Below are positions 8,224 to 17,697 of a stretch of 64,000 nucleotides of DNA, piece by piece. The notes beneath the pieces are model-generated. The model did not search any database and was not told the origin of the DNA. It saw only the letters and a program-made list of their open reading frames with translations. Made by a program: the position numbers and the translations under genes. Origin of the DNA: Achromobacter seleniivolatilans (lineage in GTDB: Bacteria; Pseudomonadota; Gammaproteobacteria; Burkholderiales; Burkholderiaceae_B); the NCBI RefSeq assembly GCF_030864005.1, contig NZ_CP132976.1:434001-498000 (forward strand), read 5' to 3'. How positions within the stretch are numbered: position 1 is the stretch's first letter; each line of letters begins with the position of its first letter.

Positions 8224-9402
8224 ATGAAATCGATGCGCCGCCGCTTTATGGTTAGAACTGGGATTGCGATGTTGATGGGCATGGTTTGTGCAGTTGCGCA
8301 GGGCGCGGCAGCTTCGCAGCCTGCCGATCCGGCACTGGACGCCGTGGTGGATCAGGCTGCACAAGCGGCCATGCAGGAATTCGGTATCCCCGGGCTTGCC
8401 ATCGCGATCACGCATCAAGGCAAGCAACGCTTCTACAACTATGGCGTGGCCTCGCGGCAGACGGGGGTAGCGGTCACCAGCGACACTTTGTTTGAACTGG
8501 GCTCGATCAGCAAAACCTTTACGGTGACGTTGGCCGCCTATGCGCAGGCAGAGGGCAAACTGGCCTTGAGCGATAGTCCGGCAAAGTATGTGCCGGAGCT
8601 TGCCGGTAGCGATTTTGCAAAGCTGTCACTGGTGCATCTGGCTACGCATACGGGAGGCGGTTTCCCCTTGCAAGTGCCCGATGCGGTCAAGGACCGCGCG
8701 CAGCTGATGGCGTACCTGAAAGCCTGGAAGCCGCAGTACGCAGCGGGTACGCAACGCACTTACGCCAACCCCAGCATCGGCATGTTGGGCATGGCGACGG
8801 CCAACGCCATGAAGCAGCCGTTCACCACCGCGATGGAGCAGAACCTGTTCCCGAAGCTCGGGCTGTCCAGCACCTATATCGATGTGCCTGCCGCAAAGAT
8901 GGCTTCCTATGCGCAGGGCTATAACCAACAGGATGCGCCGGTGCGCGTCAACCCGGGCGTGCTGGCCGCCGAGGCTTATGGCGTGAAGAGCAGCGCGCGC
9001 GACATGATCCGTTTTGTCGACGTCAACCTGGGGCGGACCGATGTGGCGCCGCTGTTGAAGCAGGCGGTTGCGGATACGCATGTCGGCTATTACGAGCTGG
9101 GCGATATGACGCAGGATTTGGTGTGGGAGCAGTATCGGTATCCGGTGACGCTTGCCTCCCTGCTGTCCGGCAACGCGGGTTCGATGAACAGGCAGAGCCA
9201 TGCCGTCGTCGCGCTGAACCCTCCGCTGGCGCCGCAATCCGCTACGTGGATCAACAAGACGGGATCGACAAATGGATTTGGCGGCTATGTGGCGTTTGTG
9301 CCGTCCAAGCAGTTGGGGATTGTGATTCTTGCCAACCGCAACTACCCGAACGAGGCGCGAGTGAAGCTGGCTTACCGGATTCTGGGCGAATTGGACCGGT
9401 AG
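8224..9402 (+). CDS. ampC: Class C (AmpC-type) serine beta-lactamase
   Basis: This encodes 392 residues with an N-terminal signal peptide (basic MRRRF, hydrophobic stretch, AQG-AAA cleavage region). It is therefore a periplasmic enzyme. The three class C elements are present in order: the nucleophile box S94-I-S-K97, Y180-A-N182, and K345-T-G347 followed by S-T-N-G-F-G. Length and spacing fit AmpC. The enzyme acylates on the serine and hydrolyses beta-lactams; related family members are D,D-peptidases or esterases. No divergent ampR gene is present, since the neighbour is dadA on the other strand, so AmpR-type induction from this locus is unlikely. Starts at 8224 and 8233 are both possible. 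Confidence 0.92.
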   Translation: MKSMRRRFMVRTGIAMLMGMVCAVAQGAAASQPADPALDAVVDQAAQAAMQEFGIPGLAIAITHQGKQRFYNYGVASRQTGVAVTSDTLFELGSISKTFTVTLAAYAQAEGKLALSDSPAKYVPELAGSDFAKLSLVHLATHTGGGFPLQVPDAVKDRAQLMAYLKAWKPQYAAGTQRTYANPSIGMLGMATANAMKQPFTTAMEQNLFPKLGLSSTYIDVPAAKMASYAQGYNQQDAPVRVNPGVLAAEAYGVKSSARDMIRFVDVNLGRTDVAPLLKQAVADTHVGYYELGDMTQDLVWEQYRYPVTLASLLSGNAGSMNRQSHAVVALNPPLAPQSATWINKTGSTNGFGGYVAFVPSKQLGIVILANRNYPNEARVKLAYRILGELDR

Positions 9403-9513
9403 CAGGACCCGGCCGCATTCTGATTTTGTGTTTGCATGATTGCTGGTACACAGAACAAAATCGACCGCATCCTGCCGCACGCCGTTGCGGCCCATTCCCT
9501 GACAGGAGTTCCC

Positions 9514-10788
9514 ATGAGCCTTGCCCCCGCTACCGAAACCTTGGCCGACCTGCGCGTGGACGGCGTCCGTCTGTGGCAGTCTTTGATGGATCTGGCCCGG
9601 ATCGGCGGTACAGAAAAAGGCGGTGTGTGCCGTCTGGCATTGACTGATCTGGACCGGCAAGGACGCGATCTATTCGTCAGTTGGGTCGAGGACGCAGGCT
9701 GTGAGGTGCGCGTGGATGCCATAGGCAATATTTTTGCGCGCCGTCCGGGGCGCAATAACGCCTTGCCTGTGGTGATGACGGGCAGCCATATCGACACGCA
9801 GCCTACGGGCGGAAAGTTCGATGGCAATTATGGTGTGCTGGCCGGTTTAGAGGTGATGCGCACGTTGAATGACGCCGGAGTGCAAACGGAAGCGCCGCTT
9901 GAATTGGCTGTGTGGACCAACGAAGAGGGCTCGCGCTTTGTGCCCGTGATGATGGGGTCCGGCGTGTATGCGGGCGCGTTTACGCTGGAGCACGCGTTGT
10001 CACAGCAAGACCGCGAAGGAGTGAGTGTGCGCGAGGCGTTGGCCACGGTTGGCTATGACGGCAAGGCTGCGGTGCCGCCGGCGCAAACCGGCGGCGTCGG
10101 CGCGTACTTCGAGGCGCATATCGAGCAAGGCCCGGTGTTGGAAGCCGCAGACACCGTTATCGGCGTGGTGACGGCGGCGCTGGGCCAGCGCTGGTACGAC
10201 GTGGTGCTGACCGGTGTCGAGGCGCATGCCGGTCCGACGCCCATGCCGCTGCGCCGCGACGCCTTGCTCGCCGCGTCTGACCTGGTGTTGGCAGTCAACC
10301 AGATTGCGCTGGCGCATGCGCCGGATGCACGCGGAACCGTGGGCTGGATGGATGTATTTCCCAATTCCCGCAATGTGATTCCTGGCCGCGTCAGCATGAC
10401 GGTGGATTTACGCGCGGCTGACGACGCGACACTGCTGGCGATGGACGCCGCCTTGCGGGCTGCCGTCGACGCTGCGGCGCAAAGCCGGGGCGTGACGGCT
10501 CAGATTGAACAGGTGGTGTATTTTGCGCCGCAGCCTTTTGATCCCGCCTTGGTGCAATTTGTGCGCGAAGGCGCTCGCGCCTTGTCCTTGTCCGAGATGA
10601 ATGTGGTCAGCGGTGCAGGGCATGACGCGGTGTATCTTGCGCGTGTGGCGCCCGCGGCGATGATCTTCGTGCCGTGCAAGGACGGCATCAGCCACAATGA
10701 AATCGAAGATGCCCGCCCGGATCATCTGGAAGCAGGATGCAATGTCCTGCTGCGCGCCATGCTGGCGCAGGCAGGCGTCGCGCGGTAA
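9514..10788 (+). CDS. M20-family N-carbamoyl-L-amino-acid/allantoate-type amidohydrolase
   Basis: The ATG at 9514 is chosen because AGGAG lies 5 bases upstream; a longer in-frame version from 9436 has no such site. The product is a cytoplasmic protein of 424 residues. Dinuclear-metal ligands of the Zn-dependent carbamoylase/allantoate family are visible: GSHIDTQPTGG (H92), D103 in KFDGNYG, TNEEGSRF (E137/E138), AHIEQGP and, near the C-terminus, GAGHDA. The lid/dimerisation domain lies between about 210 and 330 (GVEAHAGPTPMPLRRDA). Such enzymes hydrolyse N-carbamoyl amino acids, allantoate or ureidoglycolate. The exact substrate cannot be read from sequence. A strong hairpin follows the stop, separating it from the peptide transporter. 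Confidence 0.85.
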   Translation: MSLAPATETLADLRVDGVRLWQSLMDLARIGGTEKGGVCRLALTDLDRQGRDLFVSWVEDAGCEVRVDAIGNIFARRPGRNNALPVVMTGSHIDTQPTGGKFDGNYGVLAGLEVMRTLNDAGVQTEAPLELAVWTNEEGSRFVPVMMGSGVYAGAFTLEHALSQQDREGVSVREALATVGYDGKAAVPPAQTGGVGAYFEAHIEQGPVLEAADTVIGVVTAALGQRWYDVVLTGVEAHAGPTPMPLRRDALLAASDLVLAVNQIALAHAPDARGTVGWMDVFPNSRNVIPGRVSMTVDLRAADDATLLAMDAALRAAVDAAAQSRGVTAQIEQVVYFAPQPFDPALVQFVREGARALSLSEMNVVSGAGHDAVYLARVAPAAMIFVPCKDGISHNEIEDARPDHLEAGCNVLLRAMLAQAGVAR

Positions 10789-10802
10789 TCAGCACGCGTG
10801 GT

Positions 10803-10837
10803 GCACCAAGGCGGCGCATGCTGCGCTGCCTTGGTGC
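10803..10837 (+). terminator. Stem-loop downstream of the M20 hydrolase gene
   Basis: GCACCAAGGC and GCCTTGGTGC pair perfectly across a loop that contains a second GCGC/GCGC pair. Only a weak T-run follows (GCATTTCA), so this may be an imperfect intrinsic terminator or an mRNA-stabilising hairpin. Confidence 0.6.
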
Positions 10838-11100
10838 TGCATTTCACTCCCAGAAACACTAGTCGCGCGAGGCCAAACCCGCGCTTTGGCCGCGCGGCCC
10901 AGCCGCCGCCCGGGGATTCCAAGCCGCTCCCGGTACATACCCTGACGCGCCGCGAATGCGCCTCCAATGGCACAGATCTTGCTTATACAAATTCTGTGTA
11001 CTAACTCTGTTCACGCGTTTGTCACCCTCGCGAGGGAACGCGTGTCCGGCGTTGGTTCCTTCATCCGGCTCCTCGCCATGCAAGACATTGGAGAACCACA
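10838..11100 (+). promoter_or_regulatory. Leader of the first peptide-transport operon
   Basis: This non-coding stretch is 263 bases long. An interrupted inverted repeat CACAGA/TCTGTG occupies 10971-10998 and encloses an AT-rich core TTGCTTATACAAA, which could be an operator or promoter. The ribosome binding site TTGGAGA lies just upstream of the ATG at 11101. Nothing else was recognised. Confidence 0.4.
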
Positions 11101-12762
11101 ATGCAGACACGGAGTATCCGCATCAAATCCCTGGCCGCCGCGCTTGCGCTGACGGCAGCAGGCGCCGCCGCTACCACCACGGCGCATGCCGAAAAGGTAT
11201 TGCGTATCGGCATGACAGCAGGGGACATTCCCCGCACGCTGGGCCAGCCCGATCAAGGTTTCGAGGGCAATCGCTTCACCGGCATTCCGATGTACGACGG
11301 TCTGACGCAGTGGGACCTGTCCAAGAAGGACGGGGCCAGTGTATTGATTCCGGATCTGGCAGTGTCGTGGGACGTGGATGCCGCGGACAAAACCAAATGG
11401 GTTTTCAAACTGCGTCCTGGCGTGAAGTTCCATGATGGGTCGGACTTCAATGCGGACGCCGTGGTGTGGAACGTGGGCAAGGTGCTGGACAAGAGCGCGC
11501 CGCAGTTCGACCCCAGTCAGGTCGGAGTGACGGCATCGCGCATGCCAACGCTGGTGTCGGCAAAAAAGATTGATGATCTGACGGTAGAGCTGGTGACGTC
11601 CGAGCCGGATTCGTTCCTGCCTATCAACCTGACCAATCTCTACATGGCGTCGCCCGCCCAGTGGAAGAAGAAGCTGGCCGAGGTGCCGGCATCGGTGACC
11701 GATGCGGCCGAGCGTTCGCAGAAGGCATGGGCCGCATTTGCCGCTGATGCCTCGGGCACGGGTCCGTTCAAGATGGCTAAATTTGTGCCGCGCGAACGTC
11801 TGGAAGTCGTCAAGTACGACCAGTATTGGGATGACAAGCGCCGTCCGAAAATTGACCGCGTGGTGATGCTGCCGCTGCCGGAAGCCAACTCCCGCACTGC
11901 CGCCCTGATGTCGGGCCAGGTCGATTGGATCGAAGCGCCCGCGCCCGATGCGTTTGACGCCATCAAGGCGCGTGGGTTTGTGATTTATTCCAATGAGCAG
12001 CCCCACGTGTGGCCGTGGCAACTCTCGTTCAAAGAAGGTTCGCCCTGGCTGGATCAGCGGGTGCGTCAGGCCGCCAATCTTTGTGTGAACCGTGGTGAGC
12101 TCAAGCAACTGCTGGGCGGCATGATGGCCGAACCCAAGGGCACCGTGCCGCCGGGTCATCCGTGGTGGGGCAACCCCAAGTTCGACATCAAGTACGACCC
12201 GGATGCTGCGCGCAAGCTGATGGCCGACGCTGGTTACTCCAAGGCCAAACCCGTCAAGGTCAAAGTGCAGACGTCGGCGTCCGGTTCGGGCCAGATGCAG
12301 CCTTTGCCCATGAACGAATTCGTGCAGCAGAACCTGAAGGACTGCTACTTCGACGTGAGCTTTGACGTGGTGGAATGGAACACGCTGTTTACCAACTGGC
12401 GCAAGGGCGCAAAGGACCCTTCCGCCAACGGCAGCGATGCCATCAACGTCAGCTTTGCGGCGATGGACCCGTTCTTTGCCATCGTGCGCTTTGTCAGCAC
12501 CAAGACCTTTCCGCCCACCTCCAATAATTGGGGATATTTCGGCAACGCCGAGATCGACGGTTTGATCAAGGATGCGCGCACAACCTTCACGCCCGCAGAG
12601 CGCGACGCCGCGCTGGCCAAGTTGCATGCGCGTGTGGTGGAAGAGGCGCCGTTTGTGTGGATTGCGCATGATGTCGGCCCGCGCGCCATTTCGCCGAAGG
12701 TCAAGGGCGTGGTGCAGCCCAAGAGCTGGTTTATTGATATCGCCACGATGTCGATGGACTGA
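11101..12762 (+). CDS. Periplasmic peptide-binding protein of an ABC importer (SBP family 5)
   Basis: This encodes 553 residues with a signal peptide of about 34 residues ending THA. The mature part is a family 5 solute-binding protein (DppA/OppA type). It has the early YDGLTQWD segment, the conserved WVFKLRPGVKFHDG motif around residues 100-113, and FNADAVVWN. The GTGPFK motif near residue 220 is also typical. It captures di- or oligopeptides, or related cations, in the periplasm and delivers them to the two permeases encoded downstream. It is first of five consecutive genes in one direction. The hairpin after its stop may keep its mRNA level above that of the permeases. Substrate is undetermined. 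Confidence 0.92.
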   Translation: MQTRSIRIKSLAAALALTAAGAAATTTAHAEKVLRIGMTAGDIPRTLGQPDQGFEGNRFTGIPMYDGLTQWDLSKKDGASVLIPDLAVSWDVDAADKTKWVFKLRPGVKFHDGSDFNADAVVWNVGKVLDKSAPQFDPSQVGVTASRMPTLVSAKKIDDLTVELVTSEPDSFLPINLTNLYMASPAQWKKKLAEVPASVTDAAERSQKAWAAFAADASGTGPFKMAKFVPRERLEVVKYDQYWDDKRRPKIDRVVMLPLPEANSRTAALMSGQVDWIEAPAPDAFDAIKARGFVIYSNEQPHVWPWQLSFKEGSPWLDQRVRQAANLCVNRGELKQLLGGMMAEPKGTVPPGHPWWGNPKFDIKYDPDAARKLMADAGYSKAKPVKVKVQTSASGSGQMQPLPMNEFVQQNLKDCYFDVSFDVVEWNTLFTNWRKGAKDPSANGSDAINVSFAAMDPFFAIVRFVSTKTFPPTSNNWGYFGNAEIDGLIKDARTTFTPAERDAALAKLHARVVEEAPFVWIAHDVGPRAISPKVKGVVQPKSWFIDIATMSMD

Positions 12763-12771
12763 TCTTGAACG

Positions 12772-12801
12772 CGCTGGATGCCGCATGTGCGGCGTCCAGC
12801 G
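12772..12801 (+). other. Intra-operon stem-loop between binding protein and permease genes
   Basis: CGCTGGATGCCGC and GCGGCGTCCAGCG form a long stem with a 4-base ATGT loop and one mismatch. There is no T-tract. Such structures after binding-protein genes are known to protect the upstream mRNA segment and lower read-through into permease genes. Confidence 0.6.
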
Positions 12802-12819
12802 ACTTAGCCGGTGACGCCT

Positions 12820-13773
12820 ATGCTGTCTTATATCTTCCGGCGCGTCGTGTACGCCCTGCCCATTATGGCGGGCGTCGCGCTGCTCTGTTTTCTGCTGATC
12901 CATCTGGCGCCAGGCGATCCTCTGGTGTCCATTCTTCCGCCTGACGCATCCGCCGATCTGCAACGGCAACTGATGCAGCTTTATGGCTTTGACCGGCCGC
13001 TAGTCGAGCAATTCGCCGGTTGGCTGTGGCGTGCGCTGCACGGCGACTTGGGCACATCTATTGCCACGGGGCGGCCAGTGGCCGGCGAAGTGTTCAAAGC
13101 CGTGGGCAACACCTTGCGGCTGGCCTGTCTGGCCACGGTGCTGGGTTTCATCGTGGGCGCTTTTCTGGGGTTTGTGGGCGGTTATTACCGCAACTCGGTG
13201 ATGGACCGCATTGCGTCGTTTGTGTCCGTCATCGGTGTCAGCGTGCCGCACTATTGGCTGGGCATGGTGCTGGTCATTGTGTTTTCCACGCAGCTGATGT
13301 GGTTGCCTCCCACTGGCGCTGGACCCGGCGGTTCGGGTGAGTGGACGGCAGACTGGGCGCACATCCGGCACATGATCCTGCCCGCGGTCACGATGTCGGT
13401 AATCCCGATGGGCATCATCGCCCGCACCGTGCGCGCGCTGGTGGCAGAAACCTTATCGCAAGAGTTTGTGGTGGGCCTGCGAGCTCGCGGTCTGACCGAC
13501 CTTGGCGTGTTTTTGCACGTTGTCAAAAACTGCGCGCCGACGGCCCTGGCCGTGATGGGCTTGCAGCTGGGTTATCTGCTGGGCGGGTCCATTCTGATCG
13601 AAACAGTCTTTTCGTGGCCAGGCACGGGCTTCTTGCTGAACGCCGCGATCTTTCAGCGCGATCTGCCGCTGCTGCAAGGCACGATCCTGGTGCTGGCCTT
13701 GTTCTTCGTGATCCTGAATCTGGCGGTCGACATCCTGCAAGGCCTGTTCGACCCACGTATCGAAAGGAGTTAG
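12820..13773 (+). CDS. Peptide ABC transporter permease, DppB type
   Basis: This encodes 317 residues from the ATG at 12820, which has GGTGA five bases upstream; a GTG at 12811 is the alternative. The start MLSYIFRRVVYALPIMAGVA is the first transmembrane helix of DppB-type permeases. LIHLAPGDPL follows, the conserved binding-protein-dependent signature. The cytoplasmic EAA-type loop lies around residues 215-235 (VGLRARGLTDLGVFLHVVKN). About six membrane helices are expected. It forms the translocation pore with the next gene product. Only 4 bases separate its stop from the next start. Confidence 0.9.
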   Translation: MLSYIFRRVVYALPIMAGVALLCFLLIHLAPGDPLVSILPPDASADLQRQLMQLYGFDRPLVEQFAGWLWRALHGDLGTSIATGRPVAGEVFKAVGNTLRLACLATVLGFIVGAFLGFVGGYYRNSVMDRIASFVSVIGVSVPHYWLGMVLVIVFSTQLMWLPPTGAGPGGSGEWTADWAHIRHMILPAVTMSVIPMGIIARTVRALVAETLSQEFVVGLRARGLTDLGVFLHVVKNCAPTALAVMGLQLGYLLGGSILIETVFSWPGTGFLLNAAIFQRDLPLLQGTILVLALFFVILNLAVDILQGLFDPRIERS

Positions 13774-13777
13774 GGAC

Positions 13778-14674
13778 ATGACGGATTCCGTTGCAAGCCT
13801 GGGCGCCGCGCTCGCTGTGGCGCCGGTGACCCGATCACCGGGTTATTGGTCCAATGTGCTGCGCCGCCTGCGGCGCGACCCGCTGGCGTTGACGGCCGGG
13901 GGCATCATTCTGGCGCTGATTATCGTTGCGATACTGGCGCCCTGGATCACGCCGGCCGATCCTTTTCAAGCCTCCATGCTCAAGCGCTTGCGCCCGATCG
14001 GTACCGAAGGATATCCGCTGGGCGCAGACGAGCTGGGGCGCGACATGCTGTCGCGTTTGATGCTGGGCGCGCGATTGTCGTTGTTCATGGGTATCGTGCC
14101 CGTCATCATCGCCTTTGTGGTGGGCAGCGCTATCGGCATTCTGGCCGGTTATGCGGGCGGCTGGACCAGTACGCTCATCATGCGGGTCGTGGATGTGTTC
14201 TACGCATTTCCGTCGGTGCTGCTGGCCATTGCGCTGTCGGGCACGCTGGGCGCGGGCATCTTCAATGCCATTGTGTCGCTGACGATTGTTTTTGTGCCGC
14301 AGATCGTGCGCGTGGCCGAAAGCGTCACCACGCAGGTGCGGCGCAGCGACTACGTGGATGCGGCGCGTGCGTCAGGCGCGTCGCCGTTCACCATCGTGCG
14401 CGCGCATGTGTTGTCCAACGTGCTGGGCCCCATCTTTGTGTATTCCACCAGCCTGATATCCGTGTCCATGATTCTGGCGTCGGGCCTGTCCTTTCTGGGC
14501 TTGGGCGTGCGCCCGCCCGAGCCGGAATGGGGTTTGATGCTGAACACGCTGCGCACGGCCATCTATACCCAGCCTTGGGTTGCGGCTCTGCCAGGCGTGA
14601 TGATCTTCATTACGTCCATGTCCTTCAATCTGCTGTCTGATGGACTGCGGTCCGCCATGGAGGTCAAGGAATGA
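13778..14674 (+). CDS. Peptide ABC transporter permease, DppC type
   Basis: This encodes 298 residues; the ATG at 13778 follows GGAGTTAGGGAC. The N-terminus carries the short cytoplasmic domain of DppC (LRRLRRDPLALTAGGIILAL). The characteristic YPLGADELGRDMLSRLM precedes the second membrane helix. The EAA loop is VDAARASGASPFTIVRAHVL. The LGLGVRPPEPEWGLML segment near the end is typical for the family. It pairs with the DppB-type subunit. Its stop overlaps the start of the next gene by 4 bases (ATGA), indicating translational coupling. Confidence 0.9.
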   Translation: MTDSVASLGAALAVAPVTRSPGYWSNVLRRLRRDPLALTAGGIILALIIVAILAPWITPADPFQASMLKRLRPIGTEGYPLGADELGRDMLSRLMLGARLSLFMGIVPVIIAFVVGSAIGILAGYAGGWTSTLIMRVVDVFYAFPSVLLAIALSGTLGAGIFNAIVSLTIVFVPQIVRVAESVTTQVRRSDYVDAARASGASPFTIVRAHVLSNVLGPIFVYSTSLISVSMILASGLSFLGLGVRPPEPEWGLMLNTLRTAIYTQPWVAALPGVMIFITSMSFNLLSDGLRSAMEVKE

Positions 14675-15729
14675 GCGCCGTCATCGATCGTGATCCCCGC
14701 ATTGCCCACCAGGACATTGGCGGCCCGGCGCAACCGCTGTTGAGCGTGCGCGGGCTGGTCAAACACTTTCCTTTGAAGCGCGATCCGTTGTCACGGCGTC
14801 AAGGCGGCAATGCCGTGCGAGCCGTGGATGGCGTGGACTTCGATATCAAGAAGGGCGAGACGCTGGGCGTGGTGGGCGAGTCTGGCTGCGGAAAATCCAC
14901 GACGGCGCGGCTGGTCATGCAGTTGATCATGCAGGACAGGGGCGAACTCGTGTTTGACGGCGTGGCGGTCGGGTCGCGTGCGCTGGCGCTGCGTGAATTC
15001 CGCCGCCAGACGCAGATGGTGTTTCAGGACAGCTACTCGTCGCTGAACCCGCGTATGACAATCGAAGACTCCATCGCATTCGGGCCGCTGGTGCATGGCA
15101 GCGGCAAGCATGACGCGATCGCGGTGGCGCGCGGGCTGCTGGGCCGCGTCGGGCTGGACGCGCAACGTTTTGCCGGCCGCTATCCGCATGAACTATCCGG
15201 CGGCCAGCGCCAGCGCGTCAATATCGCGCGTGCGCTGGCCCTGCATCCGCGGCTGGTGATTCTGGACGAAGCGGTGTCCGCGCTGGACAAGTCGGTTGAG
15301 GCGCAGGTGTTGAATCTGCTGCTGGATTTGAAAGACGACTTTGGGCTGACGTACATGTTCATCAGTCACGACCTGAACGTCGTGCGGTATATCTCGGATC
15401 GCGTCATGGTCATGTATCTGGGCGAGGTCGTGGAACTGGGGCCCGTGGATCAGGTGTTCGATGCCCCCCGTCATCCCTATACCCAGGCGCTGCTGCGTTC
15501 CATGCCATCCATGGAACCCGGCGTACGCACGGAGGTCGCGCCCCTGTCTGGCGATCCACCCAATCCGATTGATCCCCCGTCCGGCTGCCGTTTCCATACG
15601 CGCTGCGCACAGGCGCGCGCAGCCTGTGCGGCCCAGGCGCCCGCCATGACGCAGCAAGACGGCCACGCCGTCCGTTGCCTGATCCATCAGCCCGAATCCG
15701 GCTACGCCGCATCAGGAGCGCTGGCATGA
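14671..15729 (+). CDS. Peptide ABC transporter ATP-binding subunit, DppF/OppF type
   Basis: This encodes 352 residues. Walker A is GESGCGKST (residues about 69-77), the ABC signature LSGGQRQR is near residue 175, and Walker B is LVILDEAVSALD. The C-terminal oligopeptide-transporter extension has PPSGCRFHTRCAQARAAC, the conserved Cys cluster of this subfamily. It hydrolyses ATP to drive the permease pair. The gene overlaps both neighbours by 4 bases. An insertion with SRRQGGN near residues 45-52 before the Walker A is usual in OppF-type proteins. Confidence 0.9.
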   Translation: MSAVIDRDPRIAHQDIGGPAQPLLSVRGLVKHFPLKRDPLSRRQGGNAVRAVDGVDFDIKKGETLGVVGESGCGKSTTARLVMQLIMQDRGELVFDGVAVGSRALALREFRRQTQMVFQDSYSSLNPRMTIEDSIAFGPLVHGSGKHDAIAVARGLLGRVGLDAQRFAGRYPHELSGGQRQRVNIARALALHPRLVILDEAVSALDKSVEAQVLNLLLDLKDDFGLTYMFISHDLNVVRYISDRVMVMYLGEVVELGPVDQVFDAPRHPYTQALLRSMPSMEPGVRTEVAPLSGDPPNPIDPPSGCRFHTRCAQARAACAAQAPAMTQQDGHAVRCLIHQPESGYAASGALA

Positions 15730-16724
15730 CCGCCAACATGAACCCCGTGGAGCAACCGCTGGTCAGCGTGCGCAATCTGGAAGTCGCCTTTAAAGCTGGC
15801 GCCAAAACCGTGCACGCCCTGAACGGCGTGAATCTGGACGTGGGACGCGGGGAGGCGGTAGCGCTGATCGGCGAATCCGGATCGGGTAAAAGCGTGACCT
15901 TGCGTGCGTTGATGCGTTTGCATCCGCCGCGCCGCACGCGCATCAGCGGAGAGATGCGCGTGGATGGCCGGGATGTGCTGGCCATGAATGCCCGCGAACT
16001 GGCCGCGATGCGTGGGCCGGTTGTCTCGATGGTTTTTCAGGAGCCCCTGCTGGCCTTGGACCCGGTGTACACAGTGGGCCGACAGATTGAAGAGATGGTG
16101 CGGCGGCATACGGGCAAAAGCGCCGCCCAGGCGCGCGCGCAGGCGCTATCTCTGTTCGAGCGGGTGCGCATTCCCAGCCCCGAACGCCGGCTGCAAGCTT
16201 ATCCGCACGAAATGTCCGGCGGCATGCGCCAGCGCGCCATGATTGCCTTGGCCCTGTCGTGCAATCCTAAAGTGTTGCTGGCTGACGAACCCACCACCGC
16301 GCTGGACGCCACGGTGCAGATTCAGATTCTGCTGCTGCTGCGCGAACTGCAACGCGAGTTGGGTTTGTCTATTGTGTTCGTGACCCACGACATCGGCGCG
16401 GCGTCCGAAATCGCGGACCGCGTGGCGGTGATGTATGGCGGGCGTATTGTCGAGCAGGGCGCCATGGCCGACTTGTTGCGGGCTCCGCGCCATCCCTACA
16501 CGCTGGCTTTGCTAAAGGGGAGGGCCCATGGCGCCATGCAGAAGGGCCAGCGCCTGGAGACCATTCCCGGTTCCCCGCCAGACTTGGCCGCGCTGCCTGC
16601 GGGCTGTTCCTTTGCACCGCGGTGCAATCAGGCCGAGGCGCGATGTCTTGCCGCGGTGCCGGAGATCGTGCCGGTGGCGCCGGGGCATGAGGTGAGGTGT
16701 GTGCGCGTGGCCCGGGCAGCGTGA
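15726..16724 (+). CDS. Peptide ABC transporter ATP-binding subunit, DppD/OppD type
   Basis: This encodes 332 residues from the ATG at 15726, which overlaps the preceding stop (ATGA); an in-frame start at 15675 lies inside the previous gene and is unlikely. Walker A is GESGSGKS (residues about 49-56), the signature is MSGGMRQR and Walker B is [12 protein letters not shown]. The C-terminus carries the [14 protein letters not shown] cluster of the oligo_HPY extension. Together with the DppF-type subunit it forms a heterodimeric ATPase. It is last in the five-gene operon. In the second peptide operon of this window the two ATPases are fused into one chain. Confidence 0.9.
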   Translation: MTANMNPVEQPLVSVRNLEVAFKAGAKTVHALNGVNLDVGRGEAVALIGESGSGKSVTLRALMRLHPPRRTRISGEMRVDGRDVLAMNARELAAMRGPVVSMVFQEPLLALDPVYTVGRQIEEMVRRHTGKSAAQARAQALSLFERVRIPSPERRLQAYPHEMSGGMRQRAMIALALSCNPKVLLADEPTTALDATVQIQILLLLRELQRELGLSIVFVTHDIGAASEIADRVAVMYGGRIVEQGAMADLLRAPRHPYTLALLKGRAHGAMQKGQRLETIPGSPPDLAALPAGCSFAPRCNQAEARCLAAVPEIVPVAPGHEVRCVRVARAA

Positions 16725-16824
16725 TGATTAAATTTGTTTCAGCGTATCACTGGCGTATGTGTCCCTAATAATGGTTTCCGTTAATAGCCGATAATGCAGG
16801 TCGTTGCCCAAAGCCGGACCCCCT

Positions 16825-17697
16825 ATGCCCTGCGTTACCCGTCGTATTTACTTCCCTGTGTTCGTCACCCTGACCGCAATTCTGGCGGGGTGCACTTCCC
16901 CCAAGCCGGCATACGAAAGAGAGGACTTCACGCAGAACGACGTGTTCTCTCGCACCTTTCCCGCCGCCAGCAACACCGCGTGCGATGCGGGCCGCCGCGC
17001 CTTGCTCAGTCAGGGGTACAACATTGACCGCTTCGATCCGTCGCGTGTCACGGGGCACAAGAATTTCCAGGGCGAAGACGGGCTGCACACGCAGATCAAC
17101 TTCAATATTGACTGCGCATCAGACGGCAGCTCGAACGAGCGCGCCACGGTGTTCGCCAATGCGGTGCAGGACCGGTATTCGATCAAACGCACGACCAGCT
17201 CGGCCAGCGTTGGCGTAAGCGTGCTGGGTCAGGTGTCGATGCCGTTTGGATCCAGCGATGATTCGCTGGTGAAGACAGCTAGCCAGACCGTGTCCAGGCC
17301 CAAGTTCTACGAAGGTTTCTTCCAGCTGTTGCAGCGGTTCCTGCCGGATGCCGAAGCCGCTGCGGCGCCCCACGTTCCGCCGCCCAGCAGGGCCCGCGCG
17401 TCGCAAGCCAAGCCGCCCGCGCCGCCGGCTGACCCGGTGGTGGCGCCGGATGCGCCCGCCGACACCCTGAATCCGGCAAACGCCAACGGCACGCCGAGCG
17501 CTGGTGAAAAGGCCGTGCCAGCTGCTGAACCGCACACTGCGGCGCCGTCAACGCCCGGCAACACGGAATCCACCGCCGCGCCTGCGGCGGCGGCAACAGC
17601 GACCACCACAGCGCCGGCCACGCCGGCTGCTGCTCCGGCGGCTACCCCAGCCGTTGCGCCAACTGCGGCTACACCCGCGCCGAGTACCGGAAACTGA
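16825..17697 (+). CDS. DUF2242-like lipoprotein with Ala/Pro-rich tail
   Basis: The start is placed at the ATG 16825, giving 290 residues; a TTG at 16804 is an alternative. A lipoprotein signal ends in LAGC (C23), so the protein is predicted to be acylated and membrane-anchored. Residues about 30-170 form a compact domain beginning YEREDFTQNDVFSRTFPA with two further cysteines, recognised by memory as DUF2242. From about residue 180 the protein becomes an Ala/Pro/Thr low-complexity tail of roughly 110 residues, which may span the periplasm or contact peptidoglycan. Function is unknown. It is not part of the preceding operon by any visible signal. Confidence 0.75.
   Translation: MPCVTRRIYFPVFVTLTAILAGCTSPKPAYEREDFTQNDVFSRTFPAASNTACDAGRRALLSQGYNIDRFDPSRVTGHKNFQGEDGLHTQINFNIDCASDGSSNERATVFANAVQDRYSIKRTTSSASVGVSVLGQVSMPFGSSDDSLVKTASQTVSRPKFYEGFFQLLQRFLPDAEAAAAPHVPPPSRARASQAKPPAPPADPVVAPDAPADTLNPANANGTPSAGEKAVPAAEPHTAAPSTPGNTESTAAPAAAATATTTAPATPAAAPAATPAVAPTAATPAPSTGN

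Noticed and set aside
16725..16824. Promoter for the DUF2242-like gene
   Set aside because: The stretch is somewhat AT-rich, but no -35/-10 pair could be supported.
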